Position numbers and translations under genes: made by a program. From NCBI GenBank assembly GCA_037954325.1, contig JBBMNZ010000030.1:1841501-1905500 (forward strand): a stretch of DNA of 64,000 bases, given 5' to 3'. Shown here piece by piece: positions 10,952 through 22,027 of this stretch. The notes beneath the pieces are model-generated. The model made no database searches. It was not told the origin of the DNA and worked only from the letters and a program-made list of their open reading frames with translations. The stretch comes from Fistularia commersonii (taxonomy: Eukaryota; Chordata; Actinopteri; Syngnathiformes; Fistulariidae). The number at the start of each line of letters is the position of its first letter. Within the stretch, counting starts at the first letter, position 1.

Positions 10952-13900
10952 CTACCGGAGGACCTTGGTTTTGATGTACTGGCAGAGGCAGAGGGGTGCG
11001 GCGGCGCAGTGGTTCCTGCGGGGCCGGAGGCGGTAGTTGGACGGTCCCGACAACCTCCGCGACACCAGCAGCCTCGCGTAGGCGGCGCTGTAGGTCATCA
11101 GGAGCCGGCGAGCTTTGGCCTGACGGGAGAGGAGAACGCTGAGAACGTCTGCGGCGCCGGTGGCAAGGTCGGTCGGGTTCGGTTTTTACGCTTTTGCCGT
11201 TTCTCACTTGAGCCGGTAAGGAGGCCTCGGGGACGAGGCTGCGGTTGACGGTGACTTTGGCGCCACCGAGCCCTCCGGAGGAGGAAGGGCGGTCCGTGTC
11301 CTCGCTCCCCAGCAGAGGCCGCTGCTCCGGGGACGCCCGCTCCACGTCGTCCTCGCCGCCGCCGCCGCCCGCCGCCACGGGCACCTCGGTCACGAGGATC
11401 AGGTGGGAGAGTTTGTTCTTCAGCTTGTTCTGGGAGCAGAGAGGTCATACAGGTCATACAGGTGAGGTTCAGCAAGAGTCAAAGCGTTTATTGTCACATA
11501 TTTTCCTGTACAGTAAACCCTTGTTTTTGGTGGGGGTTACGCTCCAAAAAGAAGCCGTGAGAGGCAAAATCCAAAGTAGAAACCTTTTTTTTTTTTTTTT
11601 TACAATTATTATACAATTAAATACCCTATTATACATTGAAAAGAAAGAACAAACCATTTTACAGGGTCTATCATTTGTTTCACAAATAAAAGTACTGTAC
11701 TTTGGAAATGTTTTTTTCAACAAATAACTTCTGTACTGTCAAATAATAATTTTAATCATCAATGTGAACAGAAGGCTTCAAATTGCGGAGATTAGCACCG
11801 CCCACCGCGACCCGAGGAATTGGATTAAACGGGAGAAAATTAAAAATGATTATGAAAAAAATTGCGGACAGTTGCAACCCTTTTTGCATCCTTATTAAAA
11901 CTTATCGCTGCCGTCGTCCTTATGTTTTTTTCTTCCTTCTTTATGGAACGAACGGAAGATTAATTCATTCCGTAATGCCGACCTACAGCCGCATAGCTTT
12001 TAGCTTCCCTTAGCATGTCCAGAAGTTTAACTTTATCTGCCATAGATAGCATCTTAGATAGATAGCATAAGATAGCATCTTAGATAGATAGCATCGTAGA
12101 TAGATAGCATAAGATAGCATCTTAGATAGATAGCATCTTAGAGATAGCATAAGATAGCATCTTAGATAGATAGCATCTAGATAGCATCTGCGATAGATAG
12201 CATCTTCCGCTGCCTTTTGGGCCCTTTTGTCGCTCCAGAGCGTTTTGTCAACATTATGGGTTTTAGAGAAACTCGAAATTGATAAGATAAGATAAGAACA
12301 ACTTTATTAATCCCAAAGGAAATTGTTGTGCCAGCGTTACAGAAAATATAACAGTGATAAATAATAAAAAGAAGAAGGCAGAATTAGAAATAAAAATAAA
12401 CTATAAAGTGTCTCAGTGAAACTATAAAGTGTCTTAGTAAACAAGCGATAAAACTATAAGTGTCTTAGTAACAAGTGAGGTAAGGAGTGCACAATAGTGT
12501 GATAAAAGGAAAAATTGTAGTGTAGCTGTTATGAAATGAAGTGTTATGAAGTGCTAAGGATGAGCGCACTTTTAGTGGCCGGTAAACTTTACACGTGCAA
12601 GAACGCTAAAAACGCTCAAATGCTTTTCTGACATGCCCGAGGGTTGGACCACGGCCTCCTCGGCCCACCTGAACATCACTTGGCATGAAGCTGTGCTCCT
12701 CCAGAGCTTCGGTGAGGCTCTTCAGACAGCGGGACATGTCCCAGTACACCAGGTAGAGCTGCAGACAACAGAAAACCAAAGTTTAGATGTTTTGTTTTTT
12801 TTAATCTTCTTATTCGTCGCTTAACTCCAACATGGAGATAGTGTCTCTGACTCTGACCCCCCCCCTTTTTGTATATATATATATATATCTATATATAGTA
12901 TATCTTCAACCTCCTGCTGATTCAATCACCCTCTCAAACACACGATTAGCTGCGCTAATTGATGGCTGGAAAGCAAAACCTCCTATCTGAAAAAAAAAAA
13001 ACCACTTTTTTCAGGAAACATTTCATTTGATTATAGTATAGTCTTTGTTAAAGATATTCAAGAATATTCTGTTGTTCACAGACTATATTTCTATGTTATG
13101 ATTTAAAAATACATAGCGTGTATTTTCACCACTGACAATGCAGTGTTTTTTTTCCTAATTTTTCTGCTTTATTGTGCACAAAGGAGTTTTTTCATGTGAC
13201 ATTTACGCCAAAAGAAAGGGCGGGATTATCTTGCAGATAGCCTGAAAATGTGAAGCCGTCCCATTTCTCACCATCCGATGCAAAAACCCAAAATCGAAAA
13301 AATTTGCAGATAGCAGGTTTTGCATTCCAGCCGTCGAAATGTTGATAAACCTATTTGCCCGCTTCGTCCCACCGAGCGGGTTCGGACGCCGGACGCTGCT
13401 TTCGAACCTGCATGTTTCCGGAGCAGTTCTGGACCCAGTCGGCCACGGCGACCAGCAGCCGGTGCTTCTCCAGCCGTTCATTCACCTGGATCAGCCGCAC
13501 GTCCAGGTTCATGTTGATCTACCAGAAAGGGGTGACGGTCAACCCTCACAAAAGTGAATTTCCGCAATGTAGAGACGTGACCATTTTGATGGTATTTACA
13601 GAAATATTTAGCCTTTACGAACCAACCCTGCACATAAATGTGCTTCGCTGCCGATTTTTTTGTTTTCTCCAGAAACATCATTCTAGGCCAGACATGTCAA
13701 ACTCAGGCCCGCGGGCCAATTTTGGCCCGCACTACTATTATATTTGGCCCGTGAGATGATTTCAAATATGTATTACATCTGGCCCGCCGGCCCGTTATAC
13801 AGCGCACGTACCGCTAAAGGTGCCTACACATGGAACGCGTCAAGCGTTGTGTATGTGCGACGTCAGCGACAGAGCGCAAGTCCGCGCTGAGGCGCAGAGC

Positions 13901-16149
13901 GTCGCGCAAGGGTGGCGTTTGATGCCTTGGCGCCCGATTTAAAACATTTTTAATTCGAGCGTCAAAACGCTGTGACGACATCTACGCGCGGCCAATAGGA
14001 GAGCGGCCGGCGCCGGGGGCGGGAGTTCCCGATGTGGAGCAGGAAGCTAAGCTTAGCTGCTGCTAAGCGCTAGCAGGGGCGCTGCCGTCCGCGACACTTT
14101 TCGTTCGTGTCTTAAAAACACGAACGGAAGGGAAATGGAGCGGGCTCGATGCGTGGCAATCGTCCCGCGATCGCATTAGCATTTTTCTACGAGTGCCGGA
14201 ACTGTCTGTTTTGATTGCCGAAAATGCCGCGGCATTTGGCGATACTCGGGGCTCGAAGTGTCGGCATTTTATGTGGCCGTTTTTGATTTTTTATTATTTA
14301 ATTGTAATATATTAGGATGGTTAATACAGTAGTTTACTGTATCTTAAAGATAATAAAAACATAAATAAATTGATAAAAAAAAATTGGTCTGGCCCTCGAC
14401 AATGTTCTTTTTTTTAATTTTGGCCCTCTGTGAATTTGAGTTTGACACCCCTGTTCTAGGCATTTGCTCCCTCTGCTTTTTTTTTTTTTTTGCATTGTCT
14501 ATCTTCAATTTCTTCCTCTTCTTGTAGCTGATGGACTTCATCTCCTCGGTGAGGTCCTCGTCTATGAAGGCGTTGATGTCGTGTCGGAGAAGCCACCTCC
14601 GCCAAGAATGCGTGCCAGCAAAGGAGATCTCGAATGTTATTTTTTACTACATTTCTATACTTTTTTTAAAAAAAAATTTAATTATTCTAATATTTTTATA
14701 CTATTTTTCATCTTGGGCGAGAATACGACTTCTTCATCACAAAAAAAAAAAAAAAAAAAAAAAAGGATACTGCCAAAAAACGATAAAGAACGACAAATCG
14801 AAAGAACAGAATTACAAAAAAAAAAAATCCACAAAGGCAGGAAAGTAGCGAGGATTCACTGTGCCCTCCCGGGAGCCGGTACCTCCTTGTTGCTGTGGTG
14901 GAGAACGAAGATGATGGCGGTGGTGATGAAGATGGAGACGAGGCTGACGCAGAGGCAGAGGACCCAGTAGTCGCCGACGGTGATGTAGATCCGGAGGGTG
15001 GAGAAGGCAGAACACCACACCGCCAGGTACAGCACCTGCCGGACGCCAAAGAAAAAACAAAGTATTTAGCATTTCCTCCTCTCCAGGAGATGGAGGTTGG
15101 GTTCGATCACGTACAACGTGTACGTGATCGTCGTAGTCCAGCTTGTGACATCACGGACTACAACGTTGAGACAATCAAGACTTCATGGATAAAAAGAATT
15201 TCAAAGAATAACAGCGACTGCTGTTTTATAGACCAGAAGAGAATAATAAAGACGACTATTTTGCTATTACATCGCGGAACACCTTTTGGAGGACAAAATA
15301 CAGAAATAGACTCTCGGTTTGCCTGCTCGTACCAAACCCCGCTATCAAGAACAGTCAACTGAGAACTAAAAACATTTGTAATTAAGTATCTGAAGAGCTT
15401 TAAGGAAAATATGGTGGGATTTTTTTAGAATACATCAGGGGTGTCAAATTAATTTTCATAATGGTTGGCCTCAAAGGGAAGCATGTAACGGTAACAATAT
15501 AAATGTAACTAAAAGAAACCAAATCTAATGTAAAATAAATGTAACTACTCCTTAATGTTAAATAACTATGAAAAATGTTATATATGCTTTCCAATCACTC
15601 TTGAAACAGCCTTCTATCTGCATCAACTTTTCTCTTCCTGGACATTTAGGGATCATTTTTGACCGTTTATATTTCATTGTATTCCTTATTCCCCCTCCTT
15701 CCTACCATTATCTATTATTGTTATGTTTTACTTGAAACTCTGGCCCAACAATTTCCTTCGGGATGAATAAAGTTGTTCTTATTCTTATTCTTATTCTTAT
15801 TCTCAGACCGGCAGGGAACATACGGGAGCCATTATGAAATGGAAGAGGGCCGAGTTGAAGACCATGTATCTCCTGACTGAAGGAACATCCAGCGCCGCTC
15901 GCAGGGGAGCCTCAAAGTCGGACGCGGGAATCTGAGAGGGAAGCAAATAAAAAAAAAAGGGGTGACCAGGAGAAGGTCCAGAGGCCACCACAAGCTGAGA
16001 TGAAGACGTGGATCCACCTGCTCCCACCTGAGAAGATCACCCAGCCATTATCAGCTCTTCAACTTATTACATTACATTTGGCAGACGCTTTTATCCAAAG
16101 CGACTTACAATAGAGGACATAAAGACTGCAAATAACACTTGCTTATTTA

Positions 16150-16188
<39 letters not shown>

Positions 16189-16302
16189 TACCTGGAAGCC
16201 ACTCCTCTCCAGCAAGGCGCGGCACTGAGGGAAGTCAAAGCTGGGGTTCCACATAGAGCTGCTGGGCATCGCCAGGACACACTGACCTGGTGGGCAGGAG
16301 AG

Positions 16303-16339
<37 letters not shown>

Positions 16340-17311
16340 CTGAACGGGGTGTTGCCTGTAATACACACACTTATTCCAAATATGGAGAACCCTCGGGTGA
16401 AATGATGTGAAACACAGAAGCGAAGGTCTTCAGAAAAGGATGCACAACATGTCCTAGGAGAAGAAGGAGAAGGTGTTCTCCACCTCATCCACGCCCACAT
16501 TTTTGCCAGAACCCACATCGTCATGCAAAGACCTGCTGAGTAAACACAGATAGGAAAGACGGGGAAGAATCCGAAGTATTTCCCTGCGTGTAAACATCCA
16601 GGTTACGTCCGTGCGTAGATGTTGCGTGCATCCCTGCTGGTGTTTCTTCACTCTGGTCGTGTTGGAGTTCCCGTTTCTTCCTTCCTGTTCCCGCTTTCGC
16701 CTCGCCGTCGGGTCTGATTTAGATTTCTCGGTTTCAGACGGACCCAAAAGTAAGGTTTGCTGGGTCGGTTCTGGCAGAAGGAGTTTCAACTCCTCACCTC
16801 CGAGTCCGAATGGGTCGAGTTCCTTGCTTCCATGGTCGAAGCGACGGTAAGAGGTCCTGCCAAGTATCTCGGGGTGTTGTTCAGGAGTGAGGGGAGGATG
16901 GAGGGGGAGGTGGACGGGTGGATCGGTGCGGCGTCTGCAGCGATGTGGACTCTGTACCGGTTTGTGGTGGTGAAGGGGAGCTGAGCCAGAAGGTGAAGCT
17001 CTCAAGTAACTGGTGGATCTACGTTTCTAACCTCACCGACCATAGGCTCATCCATCCATCCATCCATCCATCCATCCATCCATCCATCCATCCATCCATC
17101 CATCCATCCATCCATCCATCCATCCATCTAACCACCCAACAGTGTTATAGACAGTTTACAGGTATATGACTAAACCATTACCGTTCAACCATCTGGATCC
17201 AGTGACACTTGAAGTCTGGGGTTCTGTTGGTCCGGTCTGACTGATCTCCTCCTTCTCCTCCCTCTCCTCCTTCTCCTCCGTGGCGTGACAGAACCCATTC
17301 TGGGCCTCCAT
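10952..17311 (-). CDS. TMEM268-like two-pass membrane protein
   Basis: Eight coding exons on the minus strand: 17311-17182, 16286-16192, 15931-15824, 15035-14883, 13518-13408, 12758-12669, 11429-11208 and 11119-10952. All junctions are GT-AG, phases agree, and the frame is open for 358 aa (human TMEM268 is 342). Blocks align collinearly with human TMEM268: [10 protein letters not shown], then two membrane helices (about 104-122 and 133-156), [34 protein letters not shown], a PLLGSE segment after an acidic Gly-rich linker, and a C-terminal [11 protein letters not shown] plus [11 protein letters not shown]. The N-terminus is acidic (a Glu/Lys-rich run). TMEM268 is poorly characterised, and no enzymatic motif is visible. 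The product is probably a membrane protein with both ends cytosolic. The human gene is at 9q32, not in the MHC, so this copy is likely a paralog. Its introns are packed with transposons. Confidence 0.85.
11511..12279 (-). mobile_element. Tigger-like element, copy 2 (truncated)
   Basis: An inverted copy of the 7821-8374 family. It begins at a TA with CAGTAAACCCTTG and contains the same helix-turn-helix coding stretch on the minus strand (about 11910-12245). It stops inside the left part without the second terminal repeat, where an L2-like tail begins at about 12276. It retains more internal sequence than copy 1 and carries a tandem expansion at 12040-12205. It lies in the intron between tmem268-like exons 6 and 7. 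Confidence 0.8.
12040..12205. repeat. Minisatellite inside Tigger transposase relic
   Basis: Repeats of TAGATAGATAGCATC and ATAAGATAGCATC occupy the point where copy 1 has a single CATAGATAGCATC (complement of its 8101-8120 region). The array therefore grew from transposase coding sequence after insertion. Confidence 0.85.
12276..12345 (-). repeat. L2-like LINE 3' tail
   Basis: (GATAA)n followed by CAACTTTATTAATCCC and AAAGGAAATTGTTG. This is the complement of the fish L2-type tail seen at 15745-15805 and 23310-23340 (TTTCCTTCGGGAT..AATAAAGTTGTTC). Confidence 0.7.
13689..14453. mobile_element. Nonautonomous hAT transposon with 8-bp TSD
   Basis: A 765-bp element bounded by inverted ends of the form CAGNNNTGTCAAACTCA: CAGACATGTCAAACTCA on the left, and CAGGGGTGTCAAACTCA on the complement of the right end. 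It is flanked by a perfect 8-bp duplication TTCTAGGC at 13681-13688 and 14454-14461, the target length of the hAT superfamily. Subterminal GGCCCGCGGGCC motifs are present. No transposase frame remains. It sits in the intron between tmem268-like exons 4 and 5. Confidence 0.92.
15104..15130. repeat. Perfect 11-bp-arm inverted repeat
   Basis: CGATCACGTAC and its exact complement GTACGTGATCG are separated by 5 nt. A second, imperfect pair (GTAGTCC / GGACTAC) follows at about 15133-15168. The site is intronic, about 70 bp upstream of tmem268-like exon 4 in that gene's direction. Confidence 0.85.
15425..15810 (+). repeat. Composite repeat: hAT end, unknown repeat, L2-like tail
   Basis: CAGGGGTGTCAAA near 15436 matches an hAT terminal repeat. 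The stretch at about 15605-15650 (CATCAACTTTTCTCTTCCTGG) recurs at about 60090-60125. The segment 15745-15805 is an L2-like 3' tail ending in (TTATTC)n. No coding function. Confidence 0.55.
16065..16122 (+). repeat. Conserved teleost SINE-type core
   Basis: ATTACATTTGGCAGACGC followed by TTTTATCCAAAGCGACTTAC is a core very common in fish genomes; I associate it with V-SINE-type repeats. Only the core is preserved here. Confidence 0.6.
16155..16340. repeat. Two (TG)n microsatellites flanking an exon
   Basis: TG runs at about 16155-16187 and 16307-16338 closely flank tmem268-like exon 2 (16192-16286). The first begins just after the splice donor of that minus-strand exon. Confidence 0.9.
16755..17045 (+). 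repeat. LINE reverse-transcriptase fragment
   Basis: The translated stretch includes [18 protein letters not shown] and [19 protein letters not shown], typical of the region after the reverse transcriptase domain in abundant fish LINEs. It is truncated at both ends and lies antisense within tmem268-like intron 1. Confidence 0.75.
17047..17131. repeat. (CATC)n microsatellite
   Basis: About 20 uninterrupted CATC units directly after the LINE fragment, possibly grown from its tail. Confidence 0.95.
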
Positions 17312-17739
17312 CGTCTCAAATCAACAAGAGCCAGAAACAAATGTCAATGAAAACTGTGGCAGCAGACAAGTGAATGAATAAGGAGGGTAAAAACAGCCTC
17401 CGAGAAGAATCGATTCATTCCACGCATCACATAGGATCTGAAAAAATACACTGGAAGACTGAGAGGGCCGTGAAAGGACCTCGTGACTGGAGGCGAGGAA
17501 ATCTAAACAGGCCTGGACGTCCATTTTCACGTGAGCGCATATTTTAATAGATATAGCCGTTACACAAGTACTGTGAATGATATGTCTACTAATCAAACTC
17601 TTCTAAACATTACATTAATTATCTATCTATCTATAGATATGATTTGACTGCGATGATATTTATGGATTATTTAATTCTAACTGAAAGACCTCACTTGGCT
17701 GAAAAACTGAGTGGACATTAAAAGCTGGACACACACGGC

Positions 17740-19175
17740 TGTGTGAGTTTGTGATGTGCGAGTCATGAACGAATGGTTCAGAAGCTCATGAGTCGTTTTC
17801 ACTGACTCATGAGTCATGATTAATCTCGATTCACTCATTAGGCTTGGCTAGTTCATTGGAAATAAGAGACCAGACATACGTGATTGTTGTACGACCACTT
17901 TTGTAACTGCATTTGTACAAATGTATTTCAAGCAACACCTCTGGTTTCTTTTTTTCGAATCACTCGGTAGCTCAGAGAATCCCTCCCGCCTCACAAAATG
18001 AACGACTCACTTAATAACTCAACAAACGGCTCACTCCATAGCTCAGAGTAGCCGTCCTCAGTCACAAAATCAACAATTTGCTCAGTAACGCAACAAATGA
18101 CTTCCTCGGTAGCCTAGAGCAGAAACAGGTGACTGATTCAGTGATTCAACTGATTCAAAATCACAATTCTCTTTGGTAAATGACTTGCTTGCAAAATGAA
18201 CGACTCACTTAGTAACAACAAACGACTTACTCAGTAGCCTTGAGCAGAAAACAGGTGACAAACGCAGTGACTCAATTGACTCAAAACCAGAGTCTCTTTG
18301 TTGAGTGACTTTCTCACAGAACGAACGGCTCACTTCGTAACCCAACAAACAACTCACTTTGTTGCTCAGCGAACAACTAACTCGGTAGCCTAGAGCAGAA
18401 ACAGGTGACTGATTCAATTGACTCAAAATCACAATTCTCTTCGGTAAATGATTTGCTTGCAAAATTAACGACTCACTTAGTAACTCAACAAACGACTTAC
18501 TCAGTAGCCTTGAGCAGAAAACAGGTGACAAACGCAGTGACTCAATTGACTCAAAACTAGAGTCTCTTTGGTGAGTGACTTTTCTCACAGAACGAACAAC
18601 TCACTTCGTAACCCAACAAACAACTCACGCCGTAGCTCAGAGTACCCCCGTCGTCACAAAACAAACAACTGGCTCAGTAACTCAACGAAAAACTTACTCA
18701 GTAGCCTAGAACAGAAAACAGGTGACTGATTCAGTGACTCAACTGACTGACTCAAAATCACAATTCTCTTTGGTAAATGACTTGCTTGCAAAATGAACGA
18801 CTCACTTAGTAACTCAATAAACGACTTACTCAGTAGCCTTGAGCAGAAAACAGGTGACAAACGCAGTGACTCAATTGACTCAAAACCAGAGTCTCTTTGG
18901 TGAGTGACTTTTCTCACAGAACGAACGACTCACTTCGTGACCCAACAAACAACTCACTTTGTTGCTCAGCGAACAACTAACTCGGTAGCCTAGAGCAGAA
19001 ACAGGTGACTGATTCAGTGATTCAATTGACTCAAAATCACAATTCTCTTTGGTAAATGACTTGCTTGCAAAATGAACGACTCACTTAGTAACTCAACAAA
19101 CGACCCACTGGGTAGCCTAGAACAGAAAACAGGTGACTAATTCAGTGACTCAACTGACTCAAAAGCACGATCATT
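17740..19175. repeat. TGACTCA-rich tandem repeat block, copy 1
   Basis: About 1.4 kb of degenerate head-to-tail units containing GAACGACTCACTTAGTAAC and TGACTCAA. The marker GCTTGCAAAATGAACGACTC recurs near 18190, 18455, 18785 and 19062, giving a higher-order spacing of roughly 270-330 bp. The left flank (TCATGAGTCATGATT, then AATAAGAGACCAGA) and the right flank are shared with the block at 57620-58910. The minus-strand open frames across it are repeat artefacts. Confidence 0.85.
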
Positions 19176-20250
19176 TTGTGACAGGTGATCAAAAGAATCA
19201 AGTTTCCATCGCAGGTGTTGTGTTTATGCGCACGTGGACACACTCCTTTAAATCTTAAAGAATCATAACATCTTTGGTGTCTGTTCTTGAGATCACCACA
19301 GGCTCCAAACTAAATTTCCAGCTTCCAAAACACACATGCGTGGGATCATTGACCCAGGAAGTTCAAGTTATCTTGAGAGGAAACATGAAGACCATGTATG
19401 AGTGGGTGAGGAGCTGCAAGGGGGTCACTTCTCGGGAGGAACCGTGCCGTGACCGTGCACTGTTAGGGGAGATAAGAAGATCATTTCCGTGCTGCGTAGC
19501 TTGGAGGGCAGAAAAAGAAAGCGAAGGAGAAAAACAACCAACATCTGCTCTCCGCCTCATCTCAGATCCGTTCTGCACATTTCAGCAGTGGTGCGAGAAC
19601 CTCCACCCACCCCTTCAGACTTGTTTCCCCTTTTCAAAGAAAAATATCACTCTGATACTTCCGGTTGTCATTTTAGAATAAACCCACGGACGGCGGTTGG
19701 ACTCTCCATCCTGTCGGACGATGCGAAGACGCAGTGTTTGTTTGTGGATGTCTAAGATGTTTACCTTCAAGCCGGTGGAGGTGAGAGAAGGTCCACCCTG
19801 CTAGAGGCTCAATCCGCGGTTGCTTCCTGGTCACATTCGTCCGCAGAGCAGGTCATTCCTGCGGGGGTGTGTGGCTCTTTCACACATAAGTGTTTCAGAC
19901 TAACCCCCTCCCTCCTTCTTCTTCCTCCTCTCCGTCTCAGCGTGTGACTCAGATCAGCCCGGCCTCATGACTCGAGGAATGCAGTTTGCGGTGCTCGGTG
20001 ACGCGCCGCCGCGGAGGAACCGCCGGGTTTCGCTCCACTCGGACGGACGGTTCGTCCGCGACTGCGCTTTTCAGCTGAGGGGCCCCGCGTGTGCACGTGG
20101 TTTGACCGTGCGTGTTGCAAGAGGGGAAAAGACCGTGTTGCACCAAAGAGACAGAGACCGACCAGATGATGCAACAGGTGGATTGTGCGCGTGCACGTGC
20201 ACTAACGGTTTCCTTGCAATTTAGGAAAGTCTTTACAAAAGTCCTTCAAA
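19176..20250. other. Intergenic DNA, no gene recognised
   Basis: Open frames of up to 135 codons occur at 19274-19681 and 19967-20224, but they lack recognisable domains or splice context. Nothing else was supported. Confidence 0.45.
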
Positions 20251-20254
20251 TGGA

Positions 20255-20525
20255 AAGGTACCATCACACACACGCGCAGTCTCCACAAATAATCTTGGAG
20301 TCTTTACACTTCTTCACATATAAGATACCATCACACACACAGGCAGAGACACACACACACACACACACACACATACACACACACACATACACACACACAC
20401 AGCCTCCACACAATCCAAGAAAGTATTTTAAACTCCTTCAAATAGAAAGATACCACACACACGCACACACACAGTCTCCACAAATAATCTAGGAGTCTTT
20501 ACACTTCTTCACATATAAGATACGA

Positions 20526-20588
<63 letters not shown>

Positions 20589-20679
20589 CACATACACACA
20601 CACACACGCACACAGTCTCCACATATAATCTAGGTGTCTTTACACTTCTTCACATATAAGATACCATCACACACACACA

Positions 20680-20750
<71 letters not shown>

Positions 20751-20848
20751 CCTCCACACAATCCAAGAAAGTATTTAAACTCCTTCAAATAGAAAGATAC
20801 CACACACACTCACACACAATCTAAGAAGGCAACACCTTCAAGATACCA

Positions 20849-20905
<57 letters not shown>
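20255..20905. repeat. Compound (CA)n minisatellite
   Basis: Long CA runs alternate with two short unique modules: CTCCACAAATAATCT..GAGTCTTTACACTTCTTCAC (about 20280, 20475, 20620) and CCTCCACACAATCCAAGAAAG (about 20402, 20752). The modules and their flanking CA runs have been duplicated together, with a unit of roughly 150-200 bp. Confidence 0.9.
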
Positions 20906-20911
<6 letters not shown>

Positions 20912-21005
20912 AATTCATATCTGTCCTCTGTGAGCCCACACACACACACTACACACACATAATATGATTCAGGACTGAATTCAACCTCCAAATGCCATCT
21001 GATAG

Positions 21006-21039
<34 letters not shown>

Positions 21040-22027
21040 ACACCAACTGGGGTTGTGGGTCCCTTCTTCAAATTCTGGAGGTGTGTTCAGAAGGTGCTGA
21101 TAGGAGCCGGTTTGGTGCGGTTCTGCACAAACACTGTTTTTCAGAAAAGAGAAAGATCCATTTTCTTTTTTTTTGTTAAACTGACATGTAAAACCGTTCA
21201 CTTGTTGTATCTTAAAGCCCCATTTAGAGTCAAACCCTAATTCATACATACATTTAATTGTACTTACATATCTGTAATACTTGTCAGCATCAAGGAAACA
21301 CACAATATTCTGCATTTGTGTTTGCTGATTATTTTCCTTCTCAGTGGGTGAAAAATTGGCATGTATTATTACATTTTCAAGCTAAGAAATAATTTGCGTT
21401 TTGAGAAAAATGTGGTGTTAAATTAAATTTGAGCATGACGCATTATAACAAGCGATGCATGAAAAATTGCATTTTGGTGCGCTGATCCTTTCAGATTGAT
21501 TTCTTGTTGTGTTTCTAACATTTTTGCAGGTCTTAATATTTGAGTCTGTTCTATTTTTATTTATTTATTTATTTATTTAATGAAAACAGTGCAACAACGG
21601 GAATAAGGTTCTTTTAAGCCTCAAATTGTGTTACGTGCATTGTATACCCATTACCATTCGGAAAGTTGATTTTACAATATGTGAAATGAGTGTTTATCAC
21701 AGAAGGGTGAGCCCCTTGCTCTAGTTTAATTAAATAATGATGATAAAAAGAATAATAACATTCCTTATGAAGTGCTTTCCATCAAAATGTTGTGCAAACA
21801 AGAAAAAACAAAAGTGAAACACAATGAAATAAGGACTTAATAACTCATCCTGCATGTTACTAAGCTGTGGGAGGAAACTACATTAATAGCGAAATAGTGT
21901 TTTTTCTCACATCCCCGTGTTTCTTTATCTGTTTTTACTTATATCATCCCAGGCCACAGAAAAGAGCGTAAAAAACTACACGGCTCTTCCTACTTCCTAC
22001 TTCCTGCTTCCTGCTTCCGGGAAAAGA
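20906..22027. other. Intergenic DNA upstream of neu1
   Basis: Holds a CA run at 21006-21045, a (TTTA)n run at 21560-21580 and AT-rich unique sequence. No gene was seen. Confidence 0.5.

Noticed and set aside
14895..15362. 155-codon plus-strand Asp/Glu-rich frame
   Set aside because: It is antisense to tmem268-like exon 4, whose minus-strand frame matches the family and has correct splice sites.
18205..18917. Minus-strand frames with repeating peptide units
   Set aside because: They follow the tandem repeat and show no start context, splice sites or family resemblance.
17740..19175. CRISPR-like array
   Set aside because: The repeats are degenerate, lack uniform spacers, and the window is eukaryotic.
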